This document shows, one piece after another, positions 40,332-48,774 of a stretch of DNA of 64,000 bases; positions within the stretch are counted from its first letter, which is position 1; the number at the start of each line of letters is the position of its first letter. A model generated the notes under the pieces. It searched no databases. It saw only the letters and a list, made by a program, of their open reading frames with translations, and was not told the origin of the DNA. A program made the translations under genes and the position numbers. The stretch spans positions 1,736,001 to 1,800,000 of the forward strand of contig CP121313.1 in the NCBI GenBank assembly GCA_043513815.1. The letters run 5' to 3'. The stretch is from JANQIO01 sp043513815. GTDB taxonomy: Bacteria; Pseudomonadota; Gammaproteobacteria; Pseudomonadales; Halieaceae.

Positions 40332-42491
40332 TCATATTCCCAGCCTTTTCAGCAACAATTGCCGAATTTCGCGTATCCATAGCCTTCCGATGGGCTCTCG
40401 CACGTGTTCAAAGCGCACAAAGGCGCGCTGGCCCAGGTAGGGTCCGGTGTCCGGTTCAGCCAGGGCAATCTCCAGTTGAAACACCGGCTGTGTCGCCCTC
40501 AGGCCGGCCTGGTCGCGGGCATCCACGGTGATGTCGCCCCCTTCCCGAGAGCCCAGCAGGGCGCTGGGCAGCTGGCGGGTTGCCTTGGGTGTGTTCCTCA
40601 GGGCATCTCCGCGCAGGGTCTGGCCGGGGCGCGAGACCAGCCGCACCTCGATATTGCGGGTGCGGCGAACAACCCGGTCCACAGCCGATTCGCGCAGTAC
40701 TACCTGCACGGTGGGTGCCTTGCCATCAAGCACATGCCCCAGCAAATCACCCTGGCGCAGGAAACGGCCGGGCAGGTCACTGTCGCCTGGGAGGGCGAAG
40801 ACACCATCGGCAGGACTGACAATGGTGAGGCTGGCGAACTCTTCGCGAGCTTCGAGAAGTTCTTCTTCGACCGCGGCGATCTCCTGCTTGAGGATCTCCT
40901 GTTCAACAGGCTCTTCACCCAGCGCAATGTTGTAGCGCACCCGCAGTTGCTGCAGTTTGGCAGCCAGCACATCCACCTCGGTTTGCAGCTCTGCATTTTC
41001 CAGCAGCAGCAGGGTGTCGCCTTCGCGAACGGTGTCGCCGTCCTGCTTGAGCACGGCCACAACAAAGCCCTCGGCCTCCACTCGCAGCTCGGTGTTTTCC
41101 GCCATGTTGAGAATACCTTCGGCACGGGTGCTGGTGCCGACGGGCACTACAAACAGCAGCAGCAGTACGGCCAGCAGCGCCGCGCCGCATATGCCTGCCG
41201 CCTGGGGTCGGCGCGACTCTGCTCCGGCCTGCACCCACAGGGCATGGATGCCCTTGCCCAGGGGCAGCAAGATCATGTTGATCAGCAGCCAGACGGCCAG
41301 CAGTGCACCGATCACGAAGTAGCGGCCGGCAATGAACAGGGCGATGGTAAAGCCAATCACCAGCCGGTAGATGCCAGACAATATCGCGTAGGACAGCAGC
41401 CAGCGGCGCTCGGCCGGGCCGCCGGTGGCAGGCGCCTCGGATTGCAGGCGGAAGACCTGTTTTTTCAACAGGTGGCCGAAGTATTCGCTGGCGCGGCTGC
41501 GCAGGTTGGGGATCTCCAGCCAGTCGGTGAACACGTAGTAGCCGTCAAAGCGCAGCAGCGGATTACCGTTAAACAGCAGCGTCGACAGCCCGCCAATGAC
41601 CATGATGTTGAAGCAGGCATCCCGCAGGATTCCCGGCTCGACGCTGTTCCAGACCAGGAAGGCCACCGCAGCCAGCAACAGCTCCACCATGATGCCCGCG
41701 GCGGCCACGACCATGCGGCGGGTCCGCGAGGTAAAGGCGGTGCTGGAGGAAGCGTCCACGTAGGGTACCGGCGTGAAGACCAGCAACATGACGCCCAGCT
41801 CATGCACCTCTCCGCCCCAGGCACGGGTAGTGATGCCGTGGCCGAGTTCGTGTAAACCCTTCACCAAGGGATACATCAACCACAGTAGCAACAGGTTGCC
41901 GGGGTCGAGAAAGCGCGATTCCCAGTGCAGCGCCAGCGCACTGCGAGCGTCCAGGGCCATCAGGCCGCAGAGGCTAACCAGCGCCAGCCAGGCCCAGAAC
42001 ATGGTCGGCGTTAGCAGCCAGCGCAGGCGTTCTGACCAGCGCTCCAGGAAGTGATCGGGATCCAGCAGCGGTACCTGAATCGCCAGCGGAGTGGCCAGAC
42101 GCTGCAGCCAGCGCTTGCGCCGCAAACGCTGCTGCTGGTCGTAGATGGCGCTGCTGTCCCTGGGAGTCAGGTCGATCAGTAGCTGCGAGGCGTCCAGCGC
42201 GGCCAGCAGCTCAATGATTTCGATCTGGTCCTGGTCGTGCAACTCAAGACTGGCCTCCGCTGCCTGGCCCACACTGCGCTGGCCATCCAGCAGGCGCAGA
42301 AAGGGTTCGATTTCCAGCGCGCAACGGAAGTGGGCGCCGCTCATGCGGTCGCTCAGTACCAGCCAGTCCTCGCCGCGATAGCTGTGCTGTTGCAGCTCCA
42401 CCTGGGGTGCCAGCCTGGGCTTGAGATTCGCCACCTGCAGCCAGGCCTGCTCCAGCTGTGCCGGTGTGTTGTCGGGGTCTAGGGCAGCCAT
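40332..42491 (-). CDS. PqqD-like/M50 site-2 protease/HlyD fusion protein
   Basis: 719 residues. Residues about 25-105 resemble a PqqD-like RiPP-recognition domain (DWLVLSDRMSGAHFRC...). About 155-440 is a polytopic M50 region with the zinc motif HELGH (214-218) and the partner motif NPLLRFDGYY (310-319), both intact. After a final TM helix at about 440-455 comes a periplasmic HlyD-like barrel-sandwich and coiled coil (TELRVEAEGFVVAVLKQDGD, then SPADGVFALPG). Such proteins are related to YydH-type peptide metalloproteases. The start overlaps the upstream gene by 13 nt. Inference: it recognises and perhaps cleaves an exported substrate, the giant protein being the obvious candidate. Confidence 0.88.
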   Translation of the reverse strand: MAALDPDNTPAQLEQAWLQVANLKPRLAPQVELQQHSYRGEDWLVLSDRMSGAHFRCALEIEPFLRLLDGQRSVGQAAEASLELHDQDQIEIIELLAALDASQLLIDLTPRDSSAIYDQQQRLRRKRWLQRLATPLAIQVPLLDPDHFLERWSERLRWLLTPTMFWAWLALVSLCGLMALDARSALALHWESRFLDPGNLLLLWLMYPLVKGLHELGHGITTRAWGGEVHELGVMLLVFTPVPYVDASSSTAFTSRTRRMVVAAAGIMVELLLAAVAFLVWNSVEPGILRDACFNIMVIGGLSTLLFNGNPLLRFDGYYVFTDWLEIPNLRSRASEYFGHLLKKQVFRLQSEAPATGGPAERRWLLSYAILSGIYRLVIGFTIALFIAGRYFVIGALLAVWLLINMILLPLGKGIHALWVQAGAESRRPQAAGICGAALLAVLLLLFVVPVGTSTRAEGILNMAENTELRVEAEGFVVAVLKQDGDTVREGDTLLLLENAELQTEVDVLAAKLQQLRVRYNIALGEEPVEQEILKQEIAAVEEELLEAREEFASLTIVSPADGVFALPGDSDLPGRFLRQGDLLGHVLDGKAPTVQVVLRESAVDRVVRRTRNIEVRLVSRPGQTLRGDALRNTPKATRQLPSALLGSREGGDITVDARDQAGLRATQPVFQLEIALAEPDTGPYLGQRAFVRFEHVREPIGRLWIREIRQLLLKRLGI

Positions 42492-44245
42492 AGCCAGAGC
42501 TTAAGCTGGAGCCATTCCAGCAGTCGGTGGAACAGAATGTAGCCATAGCTGCGGCGCTCGATATCGATCTTGCCAACCCCCTCCATGCCGGGACGCAGTA
42601 CAGGCACTTCACCCTCAATGCGGCCCTCGGTGCGGTAGCTGACCTGACCGTCGCGTTCCGTGAAAACCGGCGACACCTGCTCAACAGTGAAGCGGTAGGT
42701 GTTGCCGGGCAGGGCAGTCAGGCTCAGGGTGCCGGTCTGGCCGGCGGCGACATGGGCCACGCTGCTTTCGTCCACGTGCAGGATCAGGCGGTATTCATCC
42801 AGCGGGGCGACTTCAAACAACACATCGCCGCGCTCCACCGGGGCGCCCAGAGACCGGCTTAAATCGCCGGAAATCACAATGCCGGCCACCGGCGCGCTGA
42901 GCTGTACCCGGTCCAGCTTCTCTCGCAACAACCGGGTCTGTGCCTGCACCTGGGCCAGCCGGGCCTGAACGATGCGCCCTTCCGAGCGATCCTCCGCCGC
43001 TAGCGCTCGACGATATTCCTTGTCGAGTTTTTCCTCTTCACTGGCCGACTTGCGCATTTCCAGCTTCAATTCCCGATCTTCCAGTCGAGCGATCACTTCG
43101 CCGGCTTCCACGGTGTCGCCCGCGCGGCGGTTGGCTTCGGCGATAAATCCGTCAAAGGGGGCGACCACAGCGCGCTGCACTCGGCCTTCGATTGTCGCTT
43201 CGGCATGCACCCGAAAGGTGCCGGGCACCAACACCAGGGCCAGCAGGATCAGCCCGATGATGGCGGCAGCGCCTTTGGCGGCGTGGTGCCCCGGGCCTGT
43301 CAGTCGCTGAAACAGCCCCCCGGTAGCCTCCAGGGCGCGGCGGGGTACCAGGCCTTGCTGTCTGCCCTTCAGGTTCAGGGCGGCTCCGATCATCGGGGCC
43401 AGTGCAATGACATCGGCAATGTCTGCCGGCTCAAACGGGTGGGCCTGGGACCGCTCGCAGACGACCGCGCAGTCCGGTCCCAGCGCGATTGCACAAATGG
43501 CGCGCTCGTTGCCTGCCTCGGCGAGCGGTGCCAGGGCCGGATTGTCCTGTTCAGGCCAGAACAGGGCGCCGTCCGCGATAGCGTTCATGGCGTCGGCCAG
43601 GGCGGTGGCCAGTTTCGACCGCCGGTCGAAGTGCATGCCATGGGACAGCGCTTCGAGTCGAATACTGCCTTTCGATCGCAGGCCGACGGACACCCGTTCG
43701 CAGTCCAGCTGTTCTGTGAGTTGATCTGCCAGACAGATGAGGGCGGCCTGCAGCGGTTCGGTGGTCAATACTGCGTCCAGCAGTTCAAGCGAGGCTGGTG
43801 CGCCGGAACCGGGCAGAGGGCCGTCCTCGTGGCCTTTTGCGCCGGCGGTCAGCAGCAGTCGCTGCCAGCGCTCCGCCCAGGTTAGCAGGCGCAGAATGCT
43901 GCGCTGCTGGCCTTCCTTTACGTCGAGCTGGATGGCCAGCGCCGCATAGACCTCACCGGCACGGCGCAGGGGAACGGCGAAGACACCGCCCTCGACGATG
44001 GGACCATCCGCCCGGGCAACGGCTGACACGGCTCGTGCCAGTGCCGGTTTGTCTTTATCGGTGAGGTTGGCGGATACGAAGATCTGGCCAATCTGGCCGT
44101 CATCCAGGGTGACCACAATCCCGGCGCCGGGCCCGGGTAACATCTGCCGCACGAGGATATACCACGCCTTCATCCTGGCCGCGACATCAGCCGGAATGGT
44201 ATCGGTAGGCCGGGCGTGAACCTCCCTGTTAGGGGTGCCGTTCAC
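42479..44245 (-). CDS. GAF domain-TM-HlyD adaptor protein
   Basis: 588 residues. A cytosolic N-terminal half with a GAF-like sensor domain at about 155-300 (LICLADQLTEQLDCERVSVG, ICAIALGPDCAVVCERS) is followed by one TM helix at about 325-343 (AAIIGLILLALVLVPGTF) and a periplasmic HlyD-type module: RVQRAVVAPFDGFIAEANRR, a coiled coil, LSAPVAGIVISGDL, and a beta-barrel. It is the first gene of the unit. Start is GTG 44245. A GAF sensor on an adaptor subunit is unusual and could make export respond to a cytosolic ligand. Confidence 0.85.
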   Translation of the reverse strand: MNGTPNREVHARPTDTIPADVAARMKAWYILVRQMLPGPGAGIVVTLDDGQIGQIFVSANLTDKDKPALARAVSAVARADGPIVEGGVFAVPLRRAGEVYAALAIQLDVKEGQQRSILRLLTWAERWQRLLLTAGAKGHEDGPLPGSGAPASLELLDAVLTTEPLQAALICLADQLTEQLDCERVSVGLRSKGSIRLEALSHGMHFDRRSKLATALADAMNAIADGALFWPEQDNPALAPLAEAGNERAICAIALGPDCAVVCERSQAHPFEPADIADVIALAPMIGAALNLKGRQQGLVPRRALEATGGLFQRLTGPGHHAAKGAAAIIGLILLALVLVPGTFRVHAEATIEGRVQRAVVAPFDGFIAEANRRAGDTVEAGEVIARLEDRELKLEMRKSASEEEKLDKEYRRALAAEDRSEGRIVQARLAQVQAQTRLLREKLDRVQLSAPVAGIVISGDLSRSLGAPVERGDVLFEVAPLDEYRLILHVDESSVAHVAAGQTGTLSLTALPGNTYRFTVEQVSPVFTERDGQVSYRTEGRIEGEVPVLRPGMEGVGKIDIERRSYGYILFHRLLEWLQLKLWLWLP

Positions 44246-44637
44246 TGCGCCGTCCCATCACAACGACTCGCCAGCCGCCGGTCAAGACGGGTGCGGGTAC
44301 CGCTCGATGACATGATTCACTCTCGTTGGGCGCCTGTGGCGCTCCGGTCTGAAACGCGGTCTTTTTGGTAATTATTGTTTTTGATCAATGCGTTACGGCG
44401 TATAGCTTACGTGCTGTCTAGAGAATATGCCAGTCTACTTTTTGCCCCCCTGAGGACGTGCAGTTTGTGGCTTTTAGCTGCCACCGAGGCCGGGTCACGG
44501 CGTTTCAGTGAAGGAGCACCCGTGATGCTCAGGTGCCCGGTACTGTCGCAGCTGCTGCGGTGGCCACGTTCGCCGGTGATTGGGGTAAGCTGTGCGCTGC
44601 CAAACTGGCTACTGTTTTCTATAACAAGGAGTTTTTC
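44246..44637. other. 392-bp divergent control region
   Basis: Separates the giant-protein export unit (minus) from the amidohydrolase operon (plus), so both promoters should be here. Visible: an AT-rich stretch at 44365-44395 (TTGGTAATTATTGTTTTTGATC), a small perfect hairpin GCGCC-TGT-GGCGC (44330-44342), and TTGATC followed 14 bp later by TATAGC on the plus strand, too short a spacing for a good promoter. A 40-codon ORF with a good ribosome site occupies its last 113 bases. Confidence 0.5.
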
Positions 44638-44647
44638 GTGCAGATAA
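44525..44647 (+). CDS. possible 40-residue leader ORF
   Basis: Begins MLRCPVLSQLLRWPRSPVIG. AAGGAG lies 8 nt before the ATG (or 5 nt before an adjacent in-frame GTG), and the stop overlaps the GTG start of the amidohydrolase by 10 bases, an arrangement that allows coupling. Composition is not distinctive and no family is recognised, so chance is possible. Confidence 0.3.
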   Translation: MLRCPVLSQLLRWPRSPVIGVSCALPNWLLFSITRSFSCR

Positions 44648-45909
44648 TCCGTGCACTCGTCGTCTTTTTGTCCGGCTGCCTGGCCCACAGCGCCGTGGCT
44701 GACACCATCATTACAGCAGCGCGCATGATCGATACCGAGCGCGGTCGGCTGGTGGAATCTCCCGCGCTGCGAGTGTCCGGCAACCGGGTGGTCGAAGTAG
44801 GTACCCAGGGCAGCCTGGTGATCCCCGAGGGCGCAGAGGTCATTGACCTGGGGGATGCCACACTGTTGCCTGGTTTCATGGACATGCATGTGCACCTGTC
44901 CTCTGCACCCAAGAACATTCCTTTCCTGGAGGCGCGCCTGCAGTCGGTGCCGCGCCGCACCGTGAATGCAGTGCGCAATGCCCGGCTCAACCTGATGGCG
45001 GGTTTCACCAGTGTGCGCGACCTGGGCTCCAGCGGCGTTTCGGTGATCGAGGTGCGCAATGGCATTGATGCCGGCGATATCGAGGGCCCGCGCATCTGGG
45101 CCAGCGGCCCCGCGCTGTCCATTACCGGCGGTCACTGCGACAACAACTATTTCCCGCCGGAGCTGAAGGTGAAGAGCGAAGGGGTCGCCGATGGTCCCTG
45201 GGCGGCCCGCGCCAAGGTCCGCGAGGTCATCAAGCTGGGGGCCGATACCATCAAGTTCTGCGCGACCGGCGGCGTATTCTCCCGCGGTACCACGGTAGGT
45301 GCCCAGCAGTACTCACTGGAGGAAATGACAGCGATCGTTGAAGAAGGCCACCGCCGCGACCTGGTGGTGGCGGCCCACGCCCACGGCACCGACGGCATCA
45401 AAACGGCCATCGAAGCCGGCGTCGATAGCGTCGAGCACGCCAGTATCCTCGACGCCGAGGCGATTCGCATGGCGAAGAAGCGCGGCACGGTGTTCTCCAT
45501 GGATATCTACAACACCGACTACACTCAATCGGTGGGTCGCGCCAACGGCATCCCCGAGGAAAACCTCGCCAAGGATGCAGAGATCGCCGAAGTGCAGCGG
45601 GAGAGCTTCCGCGCTGCGGTAAAAGCCGGTGTAAAAATGGTGTTCGGCAGTGACGCCGCTATTTACCCACACGGCCTCAACGCCGGCCAGTTCGAGGTCA
45701 TGGTGCGCTACGGCATGACGGAAATGCAGGCCCTGCAGGCGGCGACCATCAACGCCGCGACCCTGCTCAAGCAGGACGACCTGGGCGTCATTGCCGCGGG
45801 CTCACTGGCGGACCTGGTGGCAGTGCCCGGCAACCCTCTGGATGACATCACGGTCACCGAATCTGTTCACTTCGTCATGAAGGACGGCGTGGTGTACAAA
45901 GCGCCATGA
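44638..45909 (+). CDS. exported amidohydrolase (imidazolonepropionase/prolidase-like)
   Basis: 423-residue metal-dependent amidohydrolase with a signal peptide; FLSGC could be a lipobox (LSGC) making it a lipoprotein, or cleavage occurs after AVA. Metal ligands: HVH (His84, His86), a Lys in DTIKFCATGG, His in AHAHG and SVEHAS, and Asp in FGSDAA. Homologues act on dipeptides with proline or on N-acyl/cyclic amides. GTG 44638 is chosen because AAGGAG lies 6 nt upstream and the signal peptide starts there. The stop overlaps the next start (ATGA). Confidence 0.9.
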   Translation: MQIIRALVVFLSGCLAHSAVADTIITAARMIDTERGRLVESPALRVSGNRVVEVGTQGSLVIPEGAEVIDLGDATLLPGFMDMHVHLSSAPKNIPFLEARLQSVPRRTVNAVRNARLNLMAGFTSVRDLGSSGVSVIEVRNGIDAGDIEGPRIWASGPALSITGGHCDNNYFPPELKVKSEGVADGPWAARAKVREVIKLGADTIKFCATGGVFSRGTTVGAQQYSLEEMTAIVEEGHRRDLVVAAHAHGTDGIKTAIEAGVDSVEHASILDAEAIRMAKKRGTVFSMDIYNTDYTQSVGRANGIPEENLAKDAEIAEVQRESFRAAVKAGVKMVFGSDAAIYPHGLNAGQFEVMVRYGMTEMQALQAATINAATLLKQDDLGVIAAGSLADLVAVPGNPLDDITVTESVHFVMKDGVVYKAP

Positions 45910-47198
45910 GAATACTGACGGCAGCAGTTTTACTGGCCTTTTCCTGCGCAACGCTGGCCTCTGGCGACGAGGCTGTGCGTGCCGACCCGGCGCGGATGCA
46001 GGCGCGCATCGATGCCCTGGCCAAATTCGGATTCAATCCTGAGGGCGGTGTCAGTCGGGTGGCCTACAGCGATGCTGATATTGAGGCTCGCCAGTGGTTG
46101 AAGGAGCAAATGCTAGAGCTGGGGCTCACCGTGCAGGTAGATGCGGCCGGCAATATCATCGGTCGTCGCGCGGGCAGCGATAACAGTTTGCCCAGCATCC
46201 TGTTCGGTTCCCACATCGACTCGGTGCCCGGTGGCGGCAACTACGACGGCCAGGTGGGTGTGGTCGGCGCTTTGGAAGTTATCGAATTGATGAATGAACA
46301 GGGCATCACTACACGCCATCCTCTAGAAGTGGTGAGTTTTACCGATGAGGAGGGCGGGCTGACCGGCAGCCGCGCCTTCATTGGCAAGCTGACGGAGTCG
46401 GCCATGGCGACCCAGTCCAACAGTGGCTTGAGCATTCGCGACGGCATTGCCCGGGTGGGCGGTGACCCGGATCGCATCGCCGAGGCCGCCCGGGATCCGT
46501 CCACCCTCAAGGCCTTCCTGGAGCTGCATATCGAGCAGGGAGCTTTTCTGCATGAGGACGAGATACAGATTGGCGTGGTGGAAGGCATCGTCGGCATCCG
46601 CTGGTGGGATATAACGGTGACCGGTGTCGCCAATCACGGCGGAACCACACCCATGAACCGGCGCACTGACGCCCTGGTCACAGCCGCAGAACTGGTGCAG
46701 GCAGTCAGTCTGATTGCCAGTGATATGGAAGGGCGGCAGGTCGCCACCGTCGGAAGGATTGAAGCGTTCCCGGGGGCGCCCAATGTGATTCCCGGCAAGG
46801 TGGTCATGAGCCTGGAAGTTCGCGACCTGGACGCTGACAAAATGCAGAAGGTGTTTGATGCAATACAGCGCGCCGCTGCATCAATTGCCAATGAATATGG
46901 CACCACCATAACGTTTACCGAGATCGACACCGCCTCACCGCCGGCGCCCACTGACAGCGGCCTGCGCGACGTGATTGCCGGCGCCGCCGAGCAGCTCGGC
47001 TACAGCTACCAGCGCATGCCCTCCGGGGCCGGCCACGACGCCCAGGACCTGGCCACGATCACTCCCACTGGCATGATTTTTGTGCCCAGCGTCGGGGGCG
47101 TCAGTCACTCACCGAAAGAGTTCACCTCGGCAGAAGACATGGCGCGGGGTGCCAGCGTGTTACTGCACAGCATTCTCAGCCTCGATCATTCTGACTGA
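45906..47198 (+). CDS. exported M20-family carbamoylase/hydantoinase-type amidase
   Basis: 430 residues with a signal peptide (about 1-19). Zinc-dependent M20 amidase of the N-carbamoyl-L-amino-acid hydrolase/allantoate amidohydrolase group: GSHIDSVPGGGNYDGQVG carries His103 and Asp114, TDEEG carries Glu148/149, and the dimerisation domain begins ITVTGVANHGGTTPMNRR. A periplasmic location is less common for this family. Coupled by ATGA to the amidohydrolase, which suggests sequential cleavage of one amide substrate outside the cytosol. Confidence 0.9.
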   Translation: MRILTAAVLLAFSCATLASGDEAVRADPARMQARIDALAKFGFNPEGGVSRVAYSDADIEARQWLKEQMLELGLTVQVDAAGNIIGRRAGSDNSLPSILFGSHIDSVPGGGNYDGQVGVVGALEVIELMNEQGITTRHPLEVVSFTDEEGGLTGSRAFIGKLTESAMATQSNSGLSIRDGIARVGGDPDRIAEAARDPSTLKAFLELHIEQGAFLHEDEIQIGVVEGIVGIRWWDITVTGVANHGGTTPMNRRTDALVTAAELVQAVSLIASDMEGRQVATVGRIEAFPGAPNVIPGKVVMSLEVRDLDADKMQKVFDAIQRAAASIANEYGTTITFTEIDTASPPAPTDSGLRDVIAGAAEQLGYSYQRMPSGAGHDAQDLATITPTGMIFVPSVGGVSHSPKEFTSAEDMARGASVLLHSILSLDHSD

Positions 47199-47240
47199 CG
47201 CTGCTCGACAGGTGCTTCCGAGCAGCTTCGGTACCGGTAG

Positions 47241-48578
47241 ATGAAAAACACCCGTGGGCTGCTCCGCTTGCTCCTGCCATCCAGCCTGGGTATTCTGCTG
47301 TTTCTGGTGCCGCTCAGTTTTGGCGGCAAGACCAGCATTGGTCTCGATTTCATCATCGACCTGTGTGAACTTTTGCTGCGCGGCATCGAGCTGGAAGCCG
47401 TTGCTACGCTGGTAGTCATTTCGGCCCTCGGCAGCGGTTACTGCCTGCTGGCAAAACCCGACTGGGAGCAGCGTTGGCCAACCCTGCACGCTATGTTCCA
47501 GGTTAAGTTTCCCTGGTTCCTGTGGCGGGCGCTCTCAGCATTACTGGGAGTGATGCTGCTGGTCGGGGTAGGACCGGAGTTTGTGCTGGCAGAAGATACC
47601 GGCCCGCTGCTCTACCCGATGATTGGTGTTGTGCTGGTTACGGTGCTGTTTGTGGCCTATATGCTGATGCCGCTGCTCACCGAATACGGGCTGCTGGAAT
47701 TTGTCGGCGCCCTGGTCAGAAGACCGTTCGAATTCCTGTTTACTTTGCCCGGCCGCGCCGCGGTCGACGCCACTTCTTCGATTGTGTCAGCGTCCTCCGT
47801 GGGGGTCGTGTTGACCATTTCCCAGTATGAGTCTGGCTATTACAGCCGCCGTGAGGCGGTATCGATTGCCACCAATTTCTCCATCGTGTCGTTGCCGTTT
47901 TCACTGGTGGTGGCGCAGACCGCGGGTATCGCCCACCTGTTCTTTAGCTGGTACCTGTCGGTGGTGGCAGTGTGCCTGGTGTGTGCTGCGGTGATGGTAC
48001 GCATCCCGCCGCTGGTGCGCATAGAGGAGACCTACTACGGCCCCGCCGGCCGTCAGGTACACGAGGAATTGCCGGCTGGTGTTTCCGCCTTTGCCTGGAG
48101 CCTCGAACAGGCAACCGCCAGGGCAGCGGCGGCGGATTCACCGCGGGTGATACTGGACAGGGCGTGGAAAAACTACTGGGTCACACTATTCAATGTGCTG
48201 GGCCCCGGGCTCTTGATTTCAGTGTCAGCCGCGATTCTGGCATTTCACACCCCGGTACTGGGTGTGTTGGCGTACCCGATACGGCTGGCGCTGGAGGCGC
48301 TGTCCCTGCCGGAGGCCGCCGCTGTGGCACCGGGTTTTGTTATTGGCTTTCTCGACCAGTTTACGCCCGCGGTATTGGCCACCCGGGTCGAGAGTGAGCA
48401 GATGCGCTTTGTGCTGGCCGGCTTGTCTATCTCCCAGTTGATCTACCTCGCGGATATGGGCGTGATGCTACTGCGCTCCAGCCTGGGTTTGCGTCTGCGT
48501 GACCTGGCGCTGCTGTTTGTGATGCGCACAATGATTGTGGCGCCGATGCTGGTGGGGCTGTCCTACCTGCTGGTTTGA
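47241..48578 (+). CDS. YjiH-type membrane protein with nucleoside-recognition (Gate) domains
   Basis: 445-residue polytopic protein with about ten hydrophobic helices. The two Gate-like segments (GRAAVDATSSIVSASSVGVV and FVIGFLDQFTPAVLATRV) are typical of the YjiH group. Function unproven; transport of a small solute is likely. It follows the two exported amidase genes by 42 bp, so it may import their product. The ribosome site is weak. Confidence 0.82.
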   Translation: MKNTRGLLRLLLPSSLGILLFLVPLSFGGKTSIGLDFIIDLCELLLRGIELEAVATLVVISALGSGYCLLAKPDWEQRWPTLHAMFQVKFPWFLWRALSALLGVMLLVGVGPEFVLAEDTGPLLYPMIGVVLVTVLFVAYMLMPLLTEYGLLEFVGALVRRPFEFLFTLPGRAAVDATSSIVSASSVGVVLTISQYESGYYSRREAVSIATNFSIVSLPFSLVVAQTAGIAHLFFSWYLSVVAVCLVCAAVMVRIPPLVRIEETYYGPAGRQVHEELPAGVSAFAWSLEQATARAAAADSPRVILDRAWKNYWVTLFNVLGPGLLISVSAAILAFHTPVLGVLAYPIRLALEALSLPEAAAVAPGFVIGFLDQFTPAVLATRVESEQMRFVLAGLSISQLIYLADMGVMLLRSSLGLRLRDLALLFVMRTMIVAPMLVGLSYLLV

Positions 48579-48774
48579 GGGCGCCTGAACCTGAAGAGCC
48601 GGCTGACAGTCGCCTCTGTGGCTGACGGCGCAGCAAGCACTTGTCAAGCGGCGGGGAATAGAGCGGTTCTCCGCCGTGAAATTGATCTCGGTCATCCTGG
48701 CCGCGCCCGCAAATTCCTACCATTACCACTCCTGAGCTCATAACAACTTCTACTTTCAACAACAGGAGGGTGAC

